A DNA stretch of 64,000 bases from the NCBI RefSeq assembly GCF_900636825.1, contig NZ_LR134318.1:1397501-1461500 (forward strand). The letters are read 5' to 3'. The notes beneath the pieces were generated by a model. The model did not search any database, was not told the origin of the DNA, and was given only the letters and a program-made list of their open reading frames with translations. Made by a program: the position numbers and the translations under genes. Positions 18,002 through 27,298 of the stretch are shown in pieces. Numbering within the stretch: position 1 is the first letter of the stretch; each line of letters begins with the position of its first letter. This DNA is from Pseudomonas fluorescens (GTDB taxonomy: Bacteria > Pseudomonadota > Gammaproteobacteria > Pseudomonadales > Pseudomonadaceae).

Positions 18002-18703
18002 TCAACCGCCCAGATACGCTTCGCGCACTTTCGGGTCGGTCAGCAGCGCTTCACCGGTGCCTTGCATGACCACGCGGCCGTTTTCCAGAACGTAGGCGCG
18101 GTCGGCAATTTTCAGTGCCTGATTGGCGTTCTGCTCGACCAGAAACACCGTCACGCCGTCCTTGCGCAGCTGTTCGATGATATCGAAGATCTGCTGGATG
18201 ATGATCGGTGCCAGGCCCAGCGACGGCTCGTCGAGCAACAGCAATTTCGGCTTGCTCATCAGCGCACGACCGATGGCGAGCATTTGCTGTTCGCCGCCGG
18301 ACATAGTGCCGCCACGCTGGTTGAAGCGCTCTTTCAGGCGTGGGAAAAGTCCGAGAACCTTGTCCATCTGTTCCTGATAGTCGCCCTTGTCGGTGAAGAA
18401 TCCGCCCATCGACAGGTTTTCTTCCACGGTCAGACGGGCAAATACCCGACGACCTTCCGGCACTACGGCGATGCTCTTGCGCATGATCTGCGACGAGTCC
18501 TGGCCGACCAGTTCCTCACCCATATAGCGGATGCTGCCGCTGTGCGCCTGCGGCGAACCGCAAAGCGTCATCAGCAGCGTGGACTTGCCAGCACCGTTGG
18601 CGCCGATCAGCGTGACGATTTCGCCCTGACGGACTTCGACGTTGACGCTGTGCAGCGCCTGGATCTTGCCGTAGAAGGTGGAAACGTTTTCGAACTGCAG
18701 CAT
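18002..18703 (-). CDS. livF: Branched-chain amino acid ABC transporter ATPase LivF
   Basis: A 233-residue ABC ATPase. Walker A is GANGAGKST (about 34-42), the signature is MSGGEQQM and Walker B is LLLLDEPSLGL, with the His switch replaced by the usual FLVEQNA of LivF. With LivG it powers uptake of leucine, isoleucine and valine through LivHM. Last gene of the livHMGF cluster, abutting livG (stop at 18704). Confidence 0.95.
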   Translation of the reverse strand: MLQFENVSTFYGKIQALHSVNVEVRQGEIVTLIGANGAGKSTLLMTLCGSPQAHSGSIRYMGEELVGQDSSQIMRKSIAVVPEGRRVFARLTVEENLSMGGFFTDKGDYQEQMDKVLGLFPRLKERFNQRGGTMSGGEQQMLAIGRALMSKPKLLLLDEPSLGLAPIIIQQIFDIIEQLRKDGVTVFLVEQNANQALKIADRAYVLENGRVVMQGTGEALLTDPKVREAYLGG

Positions 18704-19471
18704 TTACGCTTCCCCCAGGTAGGCTTTGATCACTTCAGGATTGTCGCGGATCTGTTCCGGCGTACCGTCGGCCAACGGCGTGCCCTGGTTGATCACGACG
18801 ATATGGTCGGAGATGCTCATGACCAGTTTCATGTCGTGTTCGATCAGCAGCACGGTGACGTTGTGCTCTTCGCGCAGCACGCCGATCAACGCCTTGAGGT
18901 CTTCGGTTTCCTTCGGGTTCAGGCCGGCGGCCGGTTCGTCGAGCATGAGGATCCGCGGGCGGGTCATCATGCAGCGAGCGATTTCCAGACGCCGCTGCTG
19001 GCCGTAGGCGAGGGTGCCAGCGGTGCGGTTGGCAAACTCTTTGAGGTTGACCTTTTCCAGCCAGTACTCGGCAAATTCCATGGCCTCGCGCTCGCTTTTG
19101 CGGAACGCCGGGGTCTTGAACAGACCGGCCAGGAAGTTGGTGTTCAAGTGACGGTGCTGGGCGATCAACAGGTTCTCGACCGCGGTCATGTCCTTGAACA
19201 GCCGCACGTTCTGGAACGTCCGCACCACGCCTTTGAGCGCAATCTTGTGTCCCGGCAGGCCCTGAATCGGTTCGCCGTCGAGCAGGATGCTGCCGCCGGT
19301 AGGCTGATAGAAACCGGTCAGGCAGTTGAACACCGTGGTCTTGCCGGCGCCGTTAGGCCCGATCAAAGCTACAACCTGTTTTTCCTTGACGGTCAGCGCC
19401 ACGCCGTTCACCGCCAGCAAGCCGCCAAAGCGCATGCTCAGATTTTCGACTTTAAGAATCTCGCGGCTCAT
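18704..19471 (-). CDS. livG: Branched-chain amino acid ABC transporter ATPase LivG
   Basis: A 255-residue ABC ATPase. Walker A is GPNGAGKTT, the signature region is [13 protein letters not shown] and Walker B is [13 protein letters not shown], followed by [11 protein letters not shown]; this is the LivG/BraF pattern. It overlaps the livM stop by four bases (ATGA), implying translational coupling. Confidence 0.95.
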   Translation of the reverse strand: MSREILKVENLSMRFGGLLAVNGVALTVKEKQVVALIGPNGAGKTTVFNCLTGFYQPTGGSILLDGEPIQGLPGHKIALKGVVRTFQNVRLFKDMTAVENLLIAQHRHLNTNFLAGLFKTPAFRKSEREAMEFAEYWLEKVNLKEFANRTAGTLAYGQQRRLEIARCMMTRPRILMLDEPAAGLNPKETEDLKALIGVLREEHNVTVLLIEHDMKLVMSISDHIVVINQGTPLADGTPEQIRDNPEVIKAYLGEA

Positions 19472-20724
19472 TTGCGCAACTCCATGTGTGGGCGTTGCAT
19501 CGGCAGCAGACCTTGTGGACGCCAGATCATCATCAACACCATCAGCGCACCGAACATCAACATGCGGTACTCGCTGAACTCACGCATCATTTCCGGCAAC
19601 AGGATCATCACCACCGCAGCCAGAATCACACCCAGTTGCGAGCCCATGCCACCCAATACGACGATGGCAAGAATGATTGCCGACTCGATGAAGGTGAACG
19701 ATTCCGGAGTTACCAGACCCTGGCGTGCTGCAAAGAAGCTACCGGCGAAACCGGCGAATGCAGCGCCGAGGGTGAACGCGGACAATTTGATGATCGTCGG
19801 ATTCAGGCCCAGCGCACGGCAGGCGATTTCGTCTTCACGCAGCGCTTCCCACGCACGGCCGATCGGCATGCGCAGCAAACGGTTGATGACGAACAGCGCC
19901 GCCAGCGCCAGCAACAGCGCAACCAGGTAAAGGAAGATCACCTTGTTGATCGAGTTGTATTGCAGGCCGAAATACTCGTGGAACGTCTGCAGGCCTTCGG
20001 CGGCTTTACGCTCGAAGGTCAGGCCGAAGAACGTCGGTTTTTCGATGTTGCTGATGCCGTTCGGGCCGCCGGTGATATCCGTCAGGTTACGCAGGAACAG
20101 ACGGATGATCTCGCCGAAACCAAGGGTCACGATCGCCAGATAGTCGCCACGCAAACGCAACACCGGGAAGCCCAGCAGGAAGCCGAACGTCGCCGCCATC
20201 AGACCGGCAATTGGCAGGCAGATCCAAAAGCTCAGGCCGTAGTAATGCGACAGCAGCGCGTAGCTGTAGGCGCCGACGGCGTAGAAGCCGACGTAACCGA
20301 GGTCGAGCAGGCCGGCCAGACCGACGACGATGTTCAGACCGAGGCCGAGCATCACGTAGATCAGGATCAGCGTGGCGATGTCCACCGCGCCACGGGAGCC
20401 GAAGAACGGCCACACCAGCGCCAGCACGATCAACGCAATGATGAAATAGCGCTGGGTGGTCGGCAGGGTCAGGAAGTTGCTGGCCTTGGCCGGGATCAGC
20501 GGCAGGCCCGGCGAGGAGCGCCAGGCTTTGCTGATCTGCTGGTTGAACAGCACGCGCAGGAACATCAGCACCGAGCAGATCGCGATGGTCGCGAGGATGG
20601 CCGGGCTGGTGTTGTGCACTTCCAGATTGATGCCGACGATGGTCAGTTTCAGACCCAATACCGGGTAGGCCACGGCCCACACCAGCAAGGCACTGAACAG
20701 TGCCTGTTTAAGATTCCTAGTCAT
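19468..20724 (-). CDS. livM: Branched-chain amino acid ABC transporter permease LivM
   Basis: A 418-residue permease with about ten transmembrane helices. The N-terminal extension (about 90 residues with two helices) is usual in pseudomonad LivM/BraE. The permease core carries [21 protein letters not shown] and the EAA-like loop [18 protein letters not shown], which contacts the ATPases. It overlaps livH by four bases. Confidence 0.94.
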   Translation of the reverse strand: MTRNLKQALFSALLVWAVAYPVLGLKLTIVGINLEVHNTSPAILATIAICSVLMFLRVLFNQQISKAWRSSPGLPLIPAKASNFLTLPTTQRYFIIALIVLALVWPFFGSRGAVDIATLILIYVMLGLGLNIVVGLAGLLDLGYVGFYAVGAYSYALLSHYYGLSFWICLPIAGLMAATFGFLLGFPVLRLRGDYLAIVTLGFGEIIRLFLRNLTDITGGPNGISNIEKPTFFGLTFERKAAEGLQTFHEYFGLQYNSINKVIFLYLVALLLALAALFVINRLLRMPIGRAWEALREDEIACRALGLNPTIIKLSAFTLGAAFAGFAGSFFAARQGLVTPESFTFIESAIILAIVVLGGMGSQLGVILAAVVMILLPEMMREFSEYRMLMFGALMVLMMIWRPQGLLPMQRPHMELRK

Positions 20725-21644
20725 ACTTTCTCAACCTCCGGACGGCCCAGAATGCCGGTCGGACGGAACAACAGCACCAGAACCAGCAGGCCGAACGCGA
20801 CGACGTCCTTGTACTGGTCGCCGAAGATATCAGCACCGAACGCTTCCGCTACACCGAGCACCAACCCGCCGAGCATCGCGCCGGGAATGCTGCCGATGCC
20901 GCCCAGTACCGCAGCGGTGAAGGCCTTGAGGCCGACGAGGAAACCGGCGTTGGGGTTGATCACGCCGTATTGCATGCTCAGCAGCACAGCCGCAACGGCC
21001 GCCAGTGCAGCACCAATGACGAAGGTCAGGGCGATGATGTTGTTGGTGTTGATGCCGAGCAGGTTGGCCATCTTGATGTCTTCGGCGCAGGCGCGGCAGG
21101 CGCGGCCCAGGCGGGAACGGGAGATGAACAAGGTCAGGCCAAGCATGGCGATCAGGGTCACCACGAACACCACGATTTGCATGTAGGAAATCAGCACTTC
21201 TTGTGCGCCACCCGGACCGAAGGCGAGGTTGCCCGGGATCAGGTTGGGGATAGCTTTGTCCTTGGAGTCTTGCGCCAGCAGAACGGTGTTCTGCAGGAAG
21301 ATCGACATACCGATGGCAGAAATCAGCGGGATCAGACGGTTGCTGCCGCGCAGGGGGCGGTAGGCGATCCGTTCGATGCTGTAACCGTAGGAGCTGGTGA
21401 CGACGATGCTGGCGATGAACGCCGCGGTCATCAACAGCGGGACACTGTCGAGTCCCATCATGGTCAGCCCGGCGATAGCGATGAACGCCACGTAGGAACC
21501 GATCATGTACACCTCGCCGTGGGCGAAGTTGATCATTCCAATGATGCCGTAAACCATCGTGTAGCCGATGGCGATCAAGGCATACATGCTGCCAACGTTG
21601 AGGCCGTTAACCAGCTGTTGGAAGAAGTGATAGAGGTCAGGCAT
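20721..21644 (-). CDS. livH: Branched-chain amino acid ABC transporter permease LivH
   Basis: A 307-residue permease with eight hydrophobic helices. [21 protein letters not shown] at the start and the loop [18 protein letters not shown] are diagnostic of LivH/BraD. It is separated from braC by 230 bases that contain a hairpin, so expression of livHMGF is likely lower than that of the binding protein gene. Confidence 0.95.
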   Translation of the reverse strand: MPDLYHFFQQLVNGLNVGSMYALIAIGYTMVYGIIGMINFAHGEVYMIGSYVAFIAIAGLTMMGLDSVPLLMTAAFIASIVVTSSYGYSIERIAYRPLRGSNRLIPLISAIGMSIFLQNTVLLAQDSKDKAIPNLIPGNLAFGPGGAQEVLISYMQIVVFVVTLIAMLGLTLFISRSRLGRACRACAEDIKMANLLGINTNNIIALTFVIGAALAAVAAVLLSMQYGVINPNAGFLVGLKAFTAAVLGGIGSIPGAMLGGLVLGVAEAFGADIFGDQYKDVVAFGLLVLVLLFRPTGILGRPEVEKV

Positions 21645-21824
21645 TACAGCGCTCCTAAAAACCTGATACGCATTTCACTGGTGGAGTCATTTTCCCGCCC
21701 GGCCCCGTGGATCTCTATCCACTTCGAATCCGGGTTTTGCCAGCGAACCGCTGATGACGGTTTTGAGATTTTCAGGTGGGGAGACTGGCGGATCACGCCA
21801 GCGCGGCCCATAAATTCGCAAAAC

Positions 21825-21850
21825 AAAGCCCACGGCACGCCGTGGGCTTT
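21825..21850 (-). terminator. Hairpin between braC and livH
   Basis: AAAGCCCACGG / CCGTGGGCTTT forms an eleven-base stem with a four-base loop, followed on the minus strand by GTTTTG. It lies 25 bases after the braC stop and may act as a partial terminator or 3' stabiliser that sets binding protein above permease levels. Confidence 0.75.
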
Positions 21851-21874
21851 ATTGGCAGTCAGTCAGGCAAGGCC

Positions 21875-23002
21875 TTACTGAGGCGAAACTTCGGTTTTAG
21901 GTTTGCCGTTGTGCCACTCGTAAACCACGAATTTGAAGTCTTTCAGGTCGCCCTTGTCGTCGAAGCTCAAGTCGCCGGTCGGGGTCTTGAAAGTACCGGC
22001 GTGGATGGCTTCAGCCACTTTGGTCGCGTCTTCGGACTTGGCAGCCTTGATGCCTTCGGCAATCACGGTCACCGCGGAGTAGGACGGGAACACGAACGGG
22101 CCGCTCGGATCTTCCTTCTTCGCTTTGAACGCGTCAGCCAGAGCAACGTTGGCCGGATCCTGGTCGAAGGACTTCGGCAGGGTCACCAGCAGGCCTTCGG
22201 ACGCATCCTTGGCAATCTGGGTGATCGAGTCGTTACCCACGCCTTCCGGACCCATGAACTTGGCTTTCAGGCCTTTTTCCTGTGCTTGACGCAGGATCAG
22301 GCCCAGCTCCGGGTGGTAGCCGCCGTAGTAGACGAAGTCGACGTTGGCTTGCTTGAGCTTGGCAATGATCGCGGAGAAATCCTTGTCGCCAGCATTGACG
22401 CCTTCGAAGACGGCAACCTTGGTGCCTTTCTTCTCGAGGGTCGATTTGACGGCGGTGGCGATGCCTTCACCGTACTGCTGTTTGTCGTGCAGCACACCAA
22501 CCACTTTCGGTTTGACGTGATCAGCGATGTAGTTACCGGCGGCAGGGCCCTGGGCGCTGTCCAGACCGATGGTACGGAAGATCATTTTGTAGCCACGGGC
22601 GGTGATGTCCGGGCTGGTGGCAGCCGGGGTGATCATGATCACGCCTTCGTCTTCGTAGATGTCCGAAGCTGGCTGAGTGGAGCTGGAGCACAGGTGACCG
22701 ACGACGAACTTGACGCCGTCGTTGACGACCTTGTTCGCTACCGCTACCGCTTGTTTCGGATCGCAGGCATCGTCGTATTCAACGGCTTGCAGTTGCTTGC
22801 CGTCGACGCCGCCCTTGGCGTTGATTTGCTCGATGGCCATTTTCGCGCCACTGAACTGCATGTCGCCGTACTGGGCTACTGGACCGGTTTTAGGGCCGGC
22901 GATACCGATTTTGATGGTGTCAGCTGCGAACGAATGGCTGGCAACCCCGGCCAGAACCATAGCGGCAAACAGTTTGGAAATCTGCTTAGTAGCCTTAGTC
23001 AT
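21875..23002 (-). CDS. braC: Branched-chain amino acid-binding protein
   Basis: A 375-residue periplasmic binding protein with a signal peptide cleaved after ASHSFA (about residue 26). The mature part starts ADTIKIGIAGPKTGPVAQYG and keeps the LivJ/BraC features, including GHLCSSSTQPAS (with the paired cysteine at CDP) and MITPAATSPD. It delivers Leu/Ile/Val (and in pseudomonads Ala/Thr) to LivHMGF encoded just downstream. Confidence 0.95.
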   Translation of the reverse strand: MTKATKQISKLFAAMVLAGVASHSFAADTIKIGIAGPKTGPVAQYGDMQFSGAKMAIEQINAKGGVDGKQLQAVEYDDACDPKQAVAVANKVVNDGVKFVVGHLCSSSTQPASDIYEDEGVIMITPAATSPDITARGYKMIFRTIGLDSAQGPAAGNYIADHVKPKVVGVLHDKQQYGEGIATAVKSTLEKKGTKVAVFEGVNAGDKDFSAIIAKLKQANVDFVYYGGYHPELGLILRQAQEKGLKAKFMGPEGVGNDSITQIAKDASEGLLVTLPKSFDQDPANVALADAFKAKKEDPSGPFVFPSYSAVTVIAEGIKAAKSEDATKVAEAIHAGTFKTPTGDLSFDDKGDLKDFKFVVYEWHNGKPKTEVSPQ

Positions 23003-23353
23003 AGTGCTCCACTCTTACTGTTGTATTTTTTAGAGTTCTGGCGCCGCAGCAGCAGAACCGGGTCAGATATCTTCGCGATACCCTCCGGAAATGCCCCCGG
23101 CAACTGTACCGGTACAGTGTAGAGCGCCGCTTGATCAACTGGGAAGCGGGCGCCACGGGGCAAAACTTGGGGGTGTCGCATTTTTGAATGAAAGAGACAG
23201 AATTGCGGCGGGGCAATCGGGGGCATATATCCCAAAGGGCAGCTTTCCTTGGCATTCCTGCTCTTTTCGTTCGGTGAAGCGATTTGCAACCGGGTTTTTC
23301 TGACGGACCACCAACGTTATTATTCGCGTCGATTTCTTTTCCGGACAGTTCCC
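23003..23353. other. Intergenic region between braC and the DUF2288 gene
   Basis: This 351-base region carries no convincing gene. It contains the divergent promoters and a perfect 16-base palindrome (ACTGTACCGGTACAGT, 23103-23118) about 100 bases upstream of braC; nothing else stands out. Confidence 0.5.
23103..23118. promoter_or_regulatory. Perfect 16-bp palindrome, candidate operator
   Basis: ACTGTACCGGTACAGT is its own complement. Its position upstream of braC, and its CTGTACC/GGTACAG half-sites of the kind used by GntR/MocR-type dimers, suggest a transcription factor site. The factor is unknown. Confidence 0.45.
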
Positions 23354-23674
23354 ATGAATCAAGAACCTAGCACCCTCTATGCCAAGCTGCTTGGTGAAAC
23401 CGCATCTATCACCTGGAAAGAGCTCGAGCCGTTCTTTGCCAAGGGTGCCCTATTGTGGGTCGACCCTACGCTGGATCTGATCGCCGCCGCCGAGGCCGTG
23501 GCATCGGATGATGGCGATAAAGTGGCCGCCTGGCTGGCTGAAGATAAGGTCGCCAAGCTGTCTGAAACGCGGGCGCTGGATATTTTCGAACGCGATCCGG
23601 CATTGTGGGCCGTGGTGGTTTCGCCGTGGATTCTGATCCAGGAAAGGGCGGCGACTTCGAGCGATGCACCTTGA
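23354..23674 (+). CDS. DUF2288 family protein
   Basis: A 106-residue soluble, acidic protein starting MNQEPSTLYAKLLGETASI. WKELEPFFAKGALLWVDPTLDLIAAA and the closing WAVVVSPWILIQE match the DUF2288 family, for which no function is known. The frame is open upstream to 23249, but the ATG at 23354 is the family start. It converges with the tubulin-like gene, with a REP pair between. Confidence 0.8.
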   Translation: MNQEPSTLYAKLLGETASITWKELEPFFAKGALLWVDPTLDLIAAAEAVASDDGDKVAAWLAEDKVAKLSETRALDIFERDPALWAVVVSPWILIQERAATSSDAP

Positions 23675-23828
23675 TGGTGCGGTGAGCGGTTCGTGAAAGT
23701 GTGTAGCGGAGTAGCGTGATGGCACCTTGCCGTGGAGAAACACCACGCATCACGGTGACGTAAACGTAACGGGAACAGTTTAATGAGCAGCCTGATGGCT
23801 GCTCAATTGTTTCCGGATATTGGCAAAG

Positions 23829-23905
23829 CAAAAGATCGCAGCCTTCGGCAGCTCCTACAGGAGTGCGGGTTTCACTGTAGGAGCTGCCGAAGGCTGCGAT
23901 CTTTT
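23829..23905. repeat. REP pair in inverted orientation
   Basis: AAAGATCGCAGCC..GCTCCTACAG and its inverted copy are separated by about a dozen bases, forming a long hairpin between two convergent genes. It may serve as a bidirectional transcription or decay barrier. Confidence 0.88.
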
Positions 23906-23915
23906 CCGGCTTGGG

Positions 23916-26108
23916 TCAGAACGACTTGCCGGTATGGTTATTCAGCGAAATGACCTTGGTCTTGCCAATCCGGTGACGATAGATCTCGCGCAAGTATTTG
24001 ATCGACTTCTTCACACAATCACGCGACAACCGAATGTCATTGATCGAGACAAACTTCTCTTTGTCGTTGATCAGTTCGCGGTACTTCTTTTCGTACATCG
24101 GTTTGATCGCATACCAGTTGGTGTCGAGAATCTTCGCCGGGTTTTCGAACTCGTTGAGCAGTTCGTCAATGCGCTCTTCGTCGAATTCTTCGTTGATGAT
24201 GAAATCGAGGATCGAGTTGTCCAGCGTCTCGTCGAACCGGTACGGGTTCTTCGCGAAGCAGCGCTTGATGAACGCCACAATCAGCGTCAGGAAGTCATCG
24301 GACAGGCACGGGCTCTTGGCGATAAGGGTGGTCAGCGACAGGTTGGCCGACGCGCCGATCACCAGCGCGTAACGCTTGAGTGTGGTGTTGGGGAACAGGC
24401 TGTTGAGGTGAGTCTTCAACCGGTTCAGGTCCATGTACGACAGCTTGTAGTCCTTGGGCAGCGAAACGATCGAGACCACCGACGAGCAGTTCTTGAAGAA
24501 GTGCAGGTCATGCAGTGCAGCGGCGTCGTAGCCGGAATTCTTGTACTGCTCGAGAGAAGCACGATAGCGCTTGGATTCGATCGGCAACAGGCTGATGCCT
24601 TCGATGGCCTGAGTGACCTTGTTGAAGTGCGGCAGGTCGATCGAACGGAAAAACAGATCGTCGATGTTCAGGCGCTGCGGCTCTTTATCGAAGACCTTGA
24701 ACTTGTCGTTGCTCGGCGGCGGGGTTTCCGGCACCACGGATTCGGCGTAGGCAATCGCCACCGGGCCGGCGAGACTCATGAACAGGTCGTTGGCGTCGAG
24801 GCGAATGGTTTCGCCGATGTCGATGCCGGCGCGACGGAAGTAGTTCTGGTCGTAATCCGTGGTGACCGCTTGGGCGGTGAGAATGTTGAAGATCTGCTGC
24901 GAAATGTACTGGTTGGCGTGCTTTTCCATCGCATTGACATCAATGTTCTGGATGTTGCCGTCATCGCTTTCTTCGGCGTAACGCATGATGTCGTTGGAGA
25001 TCAGCATCATCGCGTTCCATGGGCGGATACGCCCCATCACGCTGGCTTCGCTGCTGTCTTCGTTGGCGAAGTTGTAGGAGAAATCCCATTCCTCCGAAAG
25101 GTATTTGCACAGCAGGCGCCCGGCGTTGATGTGCAGCGCCTCGGACATTTCGCTACGGTGATCGGAAATGTTCGGCAGCACGCAAATGCCACTGGTGAAG
25201 ATCGGCTCGAATACAAACGAATGACCGCTCTTGCCGTCATGTTCGTCCATCGGCTTGGTGTCGAACGTCTTGTTCATGTACGAGTGCTGCTGGGCCAGGC
25301 CGAATTCCGAAGCCATGCCCGAACCGGTACCGCCGCCGGCACTGAAGATCGAGAAATACAGGCGCGACTGGTTGGCCTTGATGCCGCAGCTGTCGATCAG
25401 GTACGAGTGGATCATTTTCCAGTCGGGGCTGGAGAAGCGCTGGGTGTCCTTGTTGAGGATGATCTTCGCCAGGTATTGGCCGAGGATCGGCGCGTTACCG
25501 GCGCCACCGGCATGGACTTCGGACAAGTCCATGATCTTCATTTTGCTGTAGTCGCGCAGGAACCCGCTTTTTTCGCCCTTGCGTGAAAAACGGATGCGCC
25601 CGGCGATGTCCTTGTCGAGGTCGCCGAGCATCACCAGCGGTTCGACCAGAAACACTGGTTTGGCCGACTTGTTGGTGCCGATGCGCAGGTTGTTCTTGAT
25701 CCACTGCGCCGGGCTGTAGCCTTTTTCGGGCAAGCGCCGATCCGCAGCACGATCTTCGTTGTTGAATTCGTTGAGGTAGAACTTGCGCGCGTTGTACACC
25801 AGTTCCGCAACATCCAGAGCGATGTTGGAGCCGCAGCGACCGAGACCGATCAGGCACACCGAAGGGAATTCCTGATCGCTGTGCGGCTCGTTGTCACCTT
25901 CCTGATGCGCCGGGCGCGGGAATACCGAATCGCGCAGGCCATCGAGGTTATCGAGGATGCGGTCGGTGTTGGTTTCGGTGAAGTACAAATATTGCTGAGT
26001 CGACAGCGGACGCGACGGCACCAATGGCTTCGGCGATGACGGGCTGTTGGCAGCGGGGCTCAAGCTCAGATCGGACATCGCAGGGGCGGGATTGTTTTTG
26101 GAAGTCAT
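23916..26108 (-). CDS. Large tubulin/FtsZ-like GTPase
   Basis: A 730-residue protein. Residues 1-80 are Pro/Ser-rich and probably disordered. Residues about 81-455 show the tubulin/FtsZ fold: T1 loop LIGLGRCGSNIA (86-97), T3-like HAGGAGNAP (199-206), the tubulin signature FSAGGGTGSGM (255-265), a T6-like WNAMMLISND (364-373), and a T7-like RLDANDLFMSL (436-446) whose Asp438 and Asp441 could catalyse GTP hydrolysis across a subunit interface. Residues 460-730 form an unrecognised C-terminal domain rich in charged residues. It is neither cell-division FtsZ nor the ~315-residue phage PhuZ. It stands alone, with no phage or plasmid genes near. It may assemble into filaments. The start is uncertain: Met11 is an alternative and neither has a good Shine-Dalgarno. 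Confidence 0.7.
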   Translation of the reverse strand: MTSKNNPAPAMSDLSLSPAANSPSSPKPLVPSRPLSTQQYLYFTETNTDRILDNLDGLRDSVFPRPAHQEGDNEPHSDQEFPSVCLIGLGRCGSNIALDVAELVYNARKFYLNEFNNEDRAADRRLPEKGYSPAQWIKNNLRIGTNKSAKPVFLVEPLVMLGDLDKDIAGRIRFSRKGEKSGFLRDYSKMKIMDLSEVHAGGAGNAPILGQYLAKIILNKDTQRFSSPDWKMIHSYLIDSCGIKANQSRLYFSIFSAGGGTGSGMASEFGLAQQHSYMNKTFDTKPMDEHDGKSGHSFVFEPIFTSGICVLPNISDHRSEMSEALHINAGRLLCKYLSEEWDFSYNFANEDSSEASVMGRIRPWNAMMLISNDIMRYAEESDDGNIQNIDVNAMEKHANQYISQQIFNILTAQAVTTDYDQNYFRRAGIDIGETIRLDANDLFMSLAGPVAIAYAESVVPETPPPSNDKFKVFDKEPQRLNIDDLFFRSIDLPHFNKVTQAIEGISLLPIESKRYRASLEQYKNSGYDAAALHDLHFFKNCSSVVSIVSLPKDYKLSYMDLNRLKTHLNSLFPNTTLKRYALVIGASANLSLTTLIAKSPCLSDDFLTLIVAFIKRCFAKNPYRFDETLDNSILDFIINEEFDEERIDELLNEFENPAKILDTNWYAIKPMYEKKYRELINDKEKFVSINDIRLSRDCVKKSIKYLREIYRHRIGKTKVISLNNHTGKSF

Positions 26109-26304
26109 TGTGCGCCATGTACCTGGACTGGGTTGGCTCGCTGACCATTGCCGGCGAACCTCACGGAATAAGATCTCGCGTCTTTTGTGCGCGAATAAGG
26201 CCCGGACGTCAGAGTGCTGGCTTGTGTGATGGCCGGGCGGAATCCTTTCCTGATCGCTGATGAATCGGCCATTATTCGGCGATCTTTAATCGAAAAGAGG
26301 CAAA

Positions 26305-27201
26305 ATGATGTCAACGCTACCTTCGTTGGGGTTTGCCGGAATCGGCCTGATGGGCCTGCCGATGTGCCGACGTCTGTTGGCCGCGGGTTATCCGCTGACC
26401 GTGTGGAATCGCAATCCGGACAAGTGCGCACCGCTGGTTGCTGCCGGTGCCCGGCAAGTGGCAACCCCGGCCGAACTGTGCGAGCACGCCGATGTGCTGA
26501 TGTTGTGCCTGGCCGATACGGCGGTGGTGCGCGAGGTGGTATTCGGCCCGGCCGGTGTCGCCGCAGGTGGGAAAAAGGGCCAGTTGCTGGTGGATTTTTC
26601 CAGCCTCGAACCGACCGCCACGCGCGAAATGGCCGCGCAATTGGCGCAGCGCACCGGCATGGCGTGGCTGGACTCGCCGGTATCCGGCGGTGTGGTTGGT
26701 GCCGAGGCGGGCAGCCTGGCGATCATGGTCGGTGGTGAACCGGCGGACCTTGAGCGGGTGCGGCCGATGCTGCTCACCCTTGGCCAGCGCGTCACGCACA
26801 TGGGCGGCGTCGGCGCCGGGCAGGTGACCAAAGCGTGCAATCAAATGATCGTCGCCTGCAACGCGCTGGTAATCGCCGAAGTGGTGGCCCTTGCTGAACA
26901 GGCCGGTGTCGATGCGACACTCATCGCCGAGGCGCTGGCCGGTGGTTTTGCCGATTCCAAGCCGTTGCAGATCCTCGCTCCGCAAATGGCCGAGAGTCGT
27001 TTCCAGCCGATCAAATGGCATGTGCGCACGCTGCTCAAGGATCTCGACACGGCGGTGAAATTTTCACGCGAGCAGGGTTCGGCGACGCCGATCAGCGGAT
27101 TGGCCGCACAACTGATGCGCCTGCATGGGGCGCAAGGCTTTTTAGCGCAGGATCCAGCGACCCTGGTGCAAATGTATCGCGCGCCAGAGTCAGCGGATTG
27201 A
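26305..27201 (+). CDS. Beta-hydroxyacid dehydrogenase (GarR/3-hydroxyisobutyrate dehydrogenase family)
   Basis: A 298-residue NAD(P) enzyme. The N-terminal Rossmann motif GFAGIGLMGLPM (about 8-19) and NRNPDKC bind the cofactor. DSPVSGGVVGAEAGSLAIMVGG is the substrate-binding signature, and the catalytic Lys lies in GAGQVTKACNQMIVA. Members reduce or oxidise short hydroxyacids such as tartronate semialdehyde, 3-hydroxyisobutyrate or succinic semialdehyde; the substrate here is not clear. AGAGGCAAAATG precedes the start. Its 3' end converges with the interrupted c-di-GMP gene. Confidence 0.88.
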   Translation: MMSTLPSLGFAGIGLMGLPMCRRLLAAGYPLTVWNRNPDKCAPLVAAGARQVATPAELCEHADVLMLCLADTAVVREVVFGPAGVAAGGKKGQLLVDFSSLEPTATREMAAQLAQRTGMAWLDSPVSGGVVGAEAGSLAIMVGGEPADLERVRPMLLTLGQRVTHMGGVGAGQVTKACNQMIVACNALVIAEVVALAEQAGVDATLIAEALAGGFADSKPLQILAPQMAESRFQPIKWHVRTLLKDLDTAVKFSREQGSATPISGLAAQLMRLHGAQGFLAQDPATLVQMYRAPESAD

Positions 27202-27298
27202 GAACACGTGAAGGCTTGCGCTGATTGATTTCTTCCAGCACCGGGCGCAGCTCGTCCAGCGGCACCGGGCGGCTGAGCAGGTAGCCTTGAATGAAGTC
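27189..27298 (-). pseudogene. Untranslated 3' part of the EAL domain
   Basis: In the same frame as the upstream gene, beyond the TGA at 27299-27301, the minus strand reads DFIQGYLLSRPVPLDELRP and then VLEEINQRKPSRVLNPLTLAR. This is the normal end of an EAL domain. The frame then runs on without a stop to 27092, overlapping the convergent dehydrogenase gene. Confidence 0.75.

Noticed and set aside
23916..26108. Phage origin (PhuZ-like) for the tubulin-like gene
   Set aside because: No phage structural, lysis or integrase genes nearby, and the protein is more than twice as long as PhuZ.
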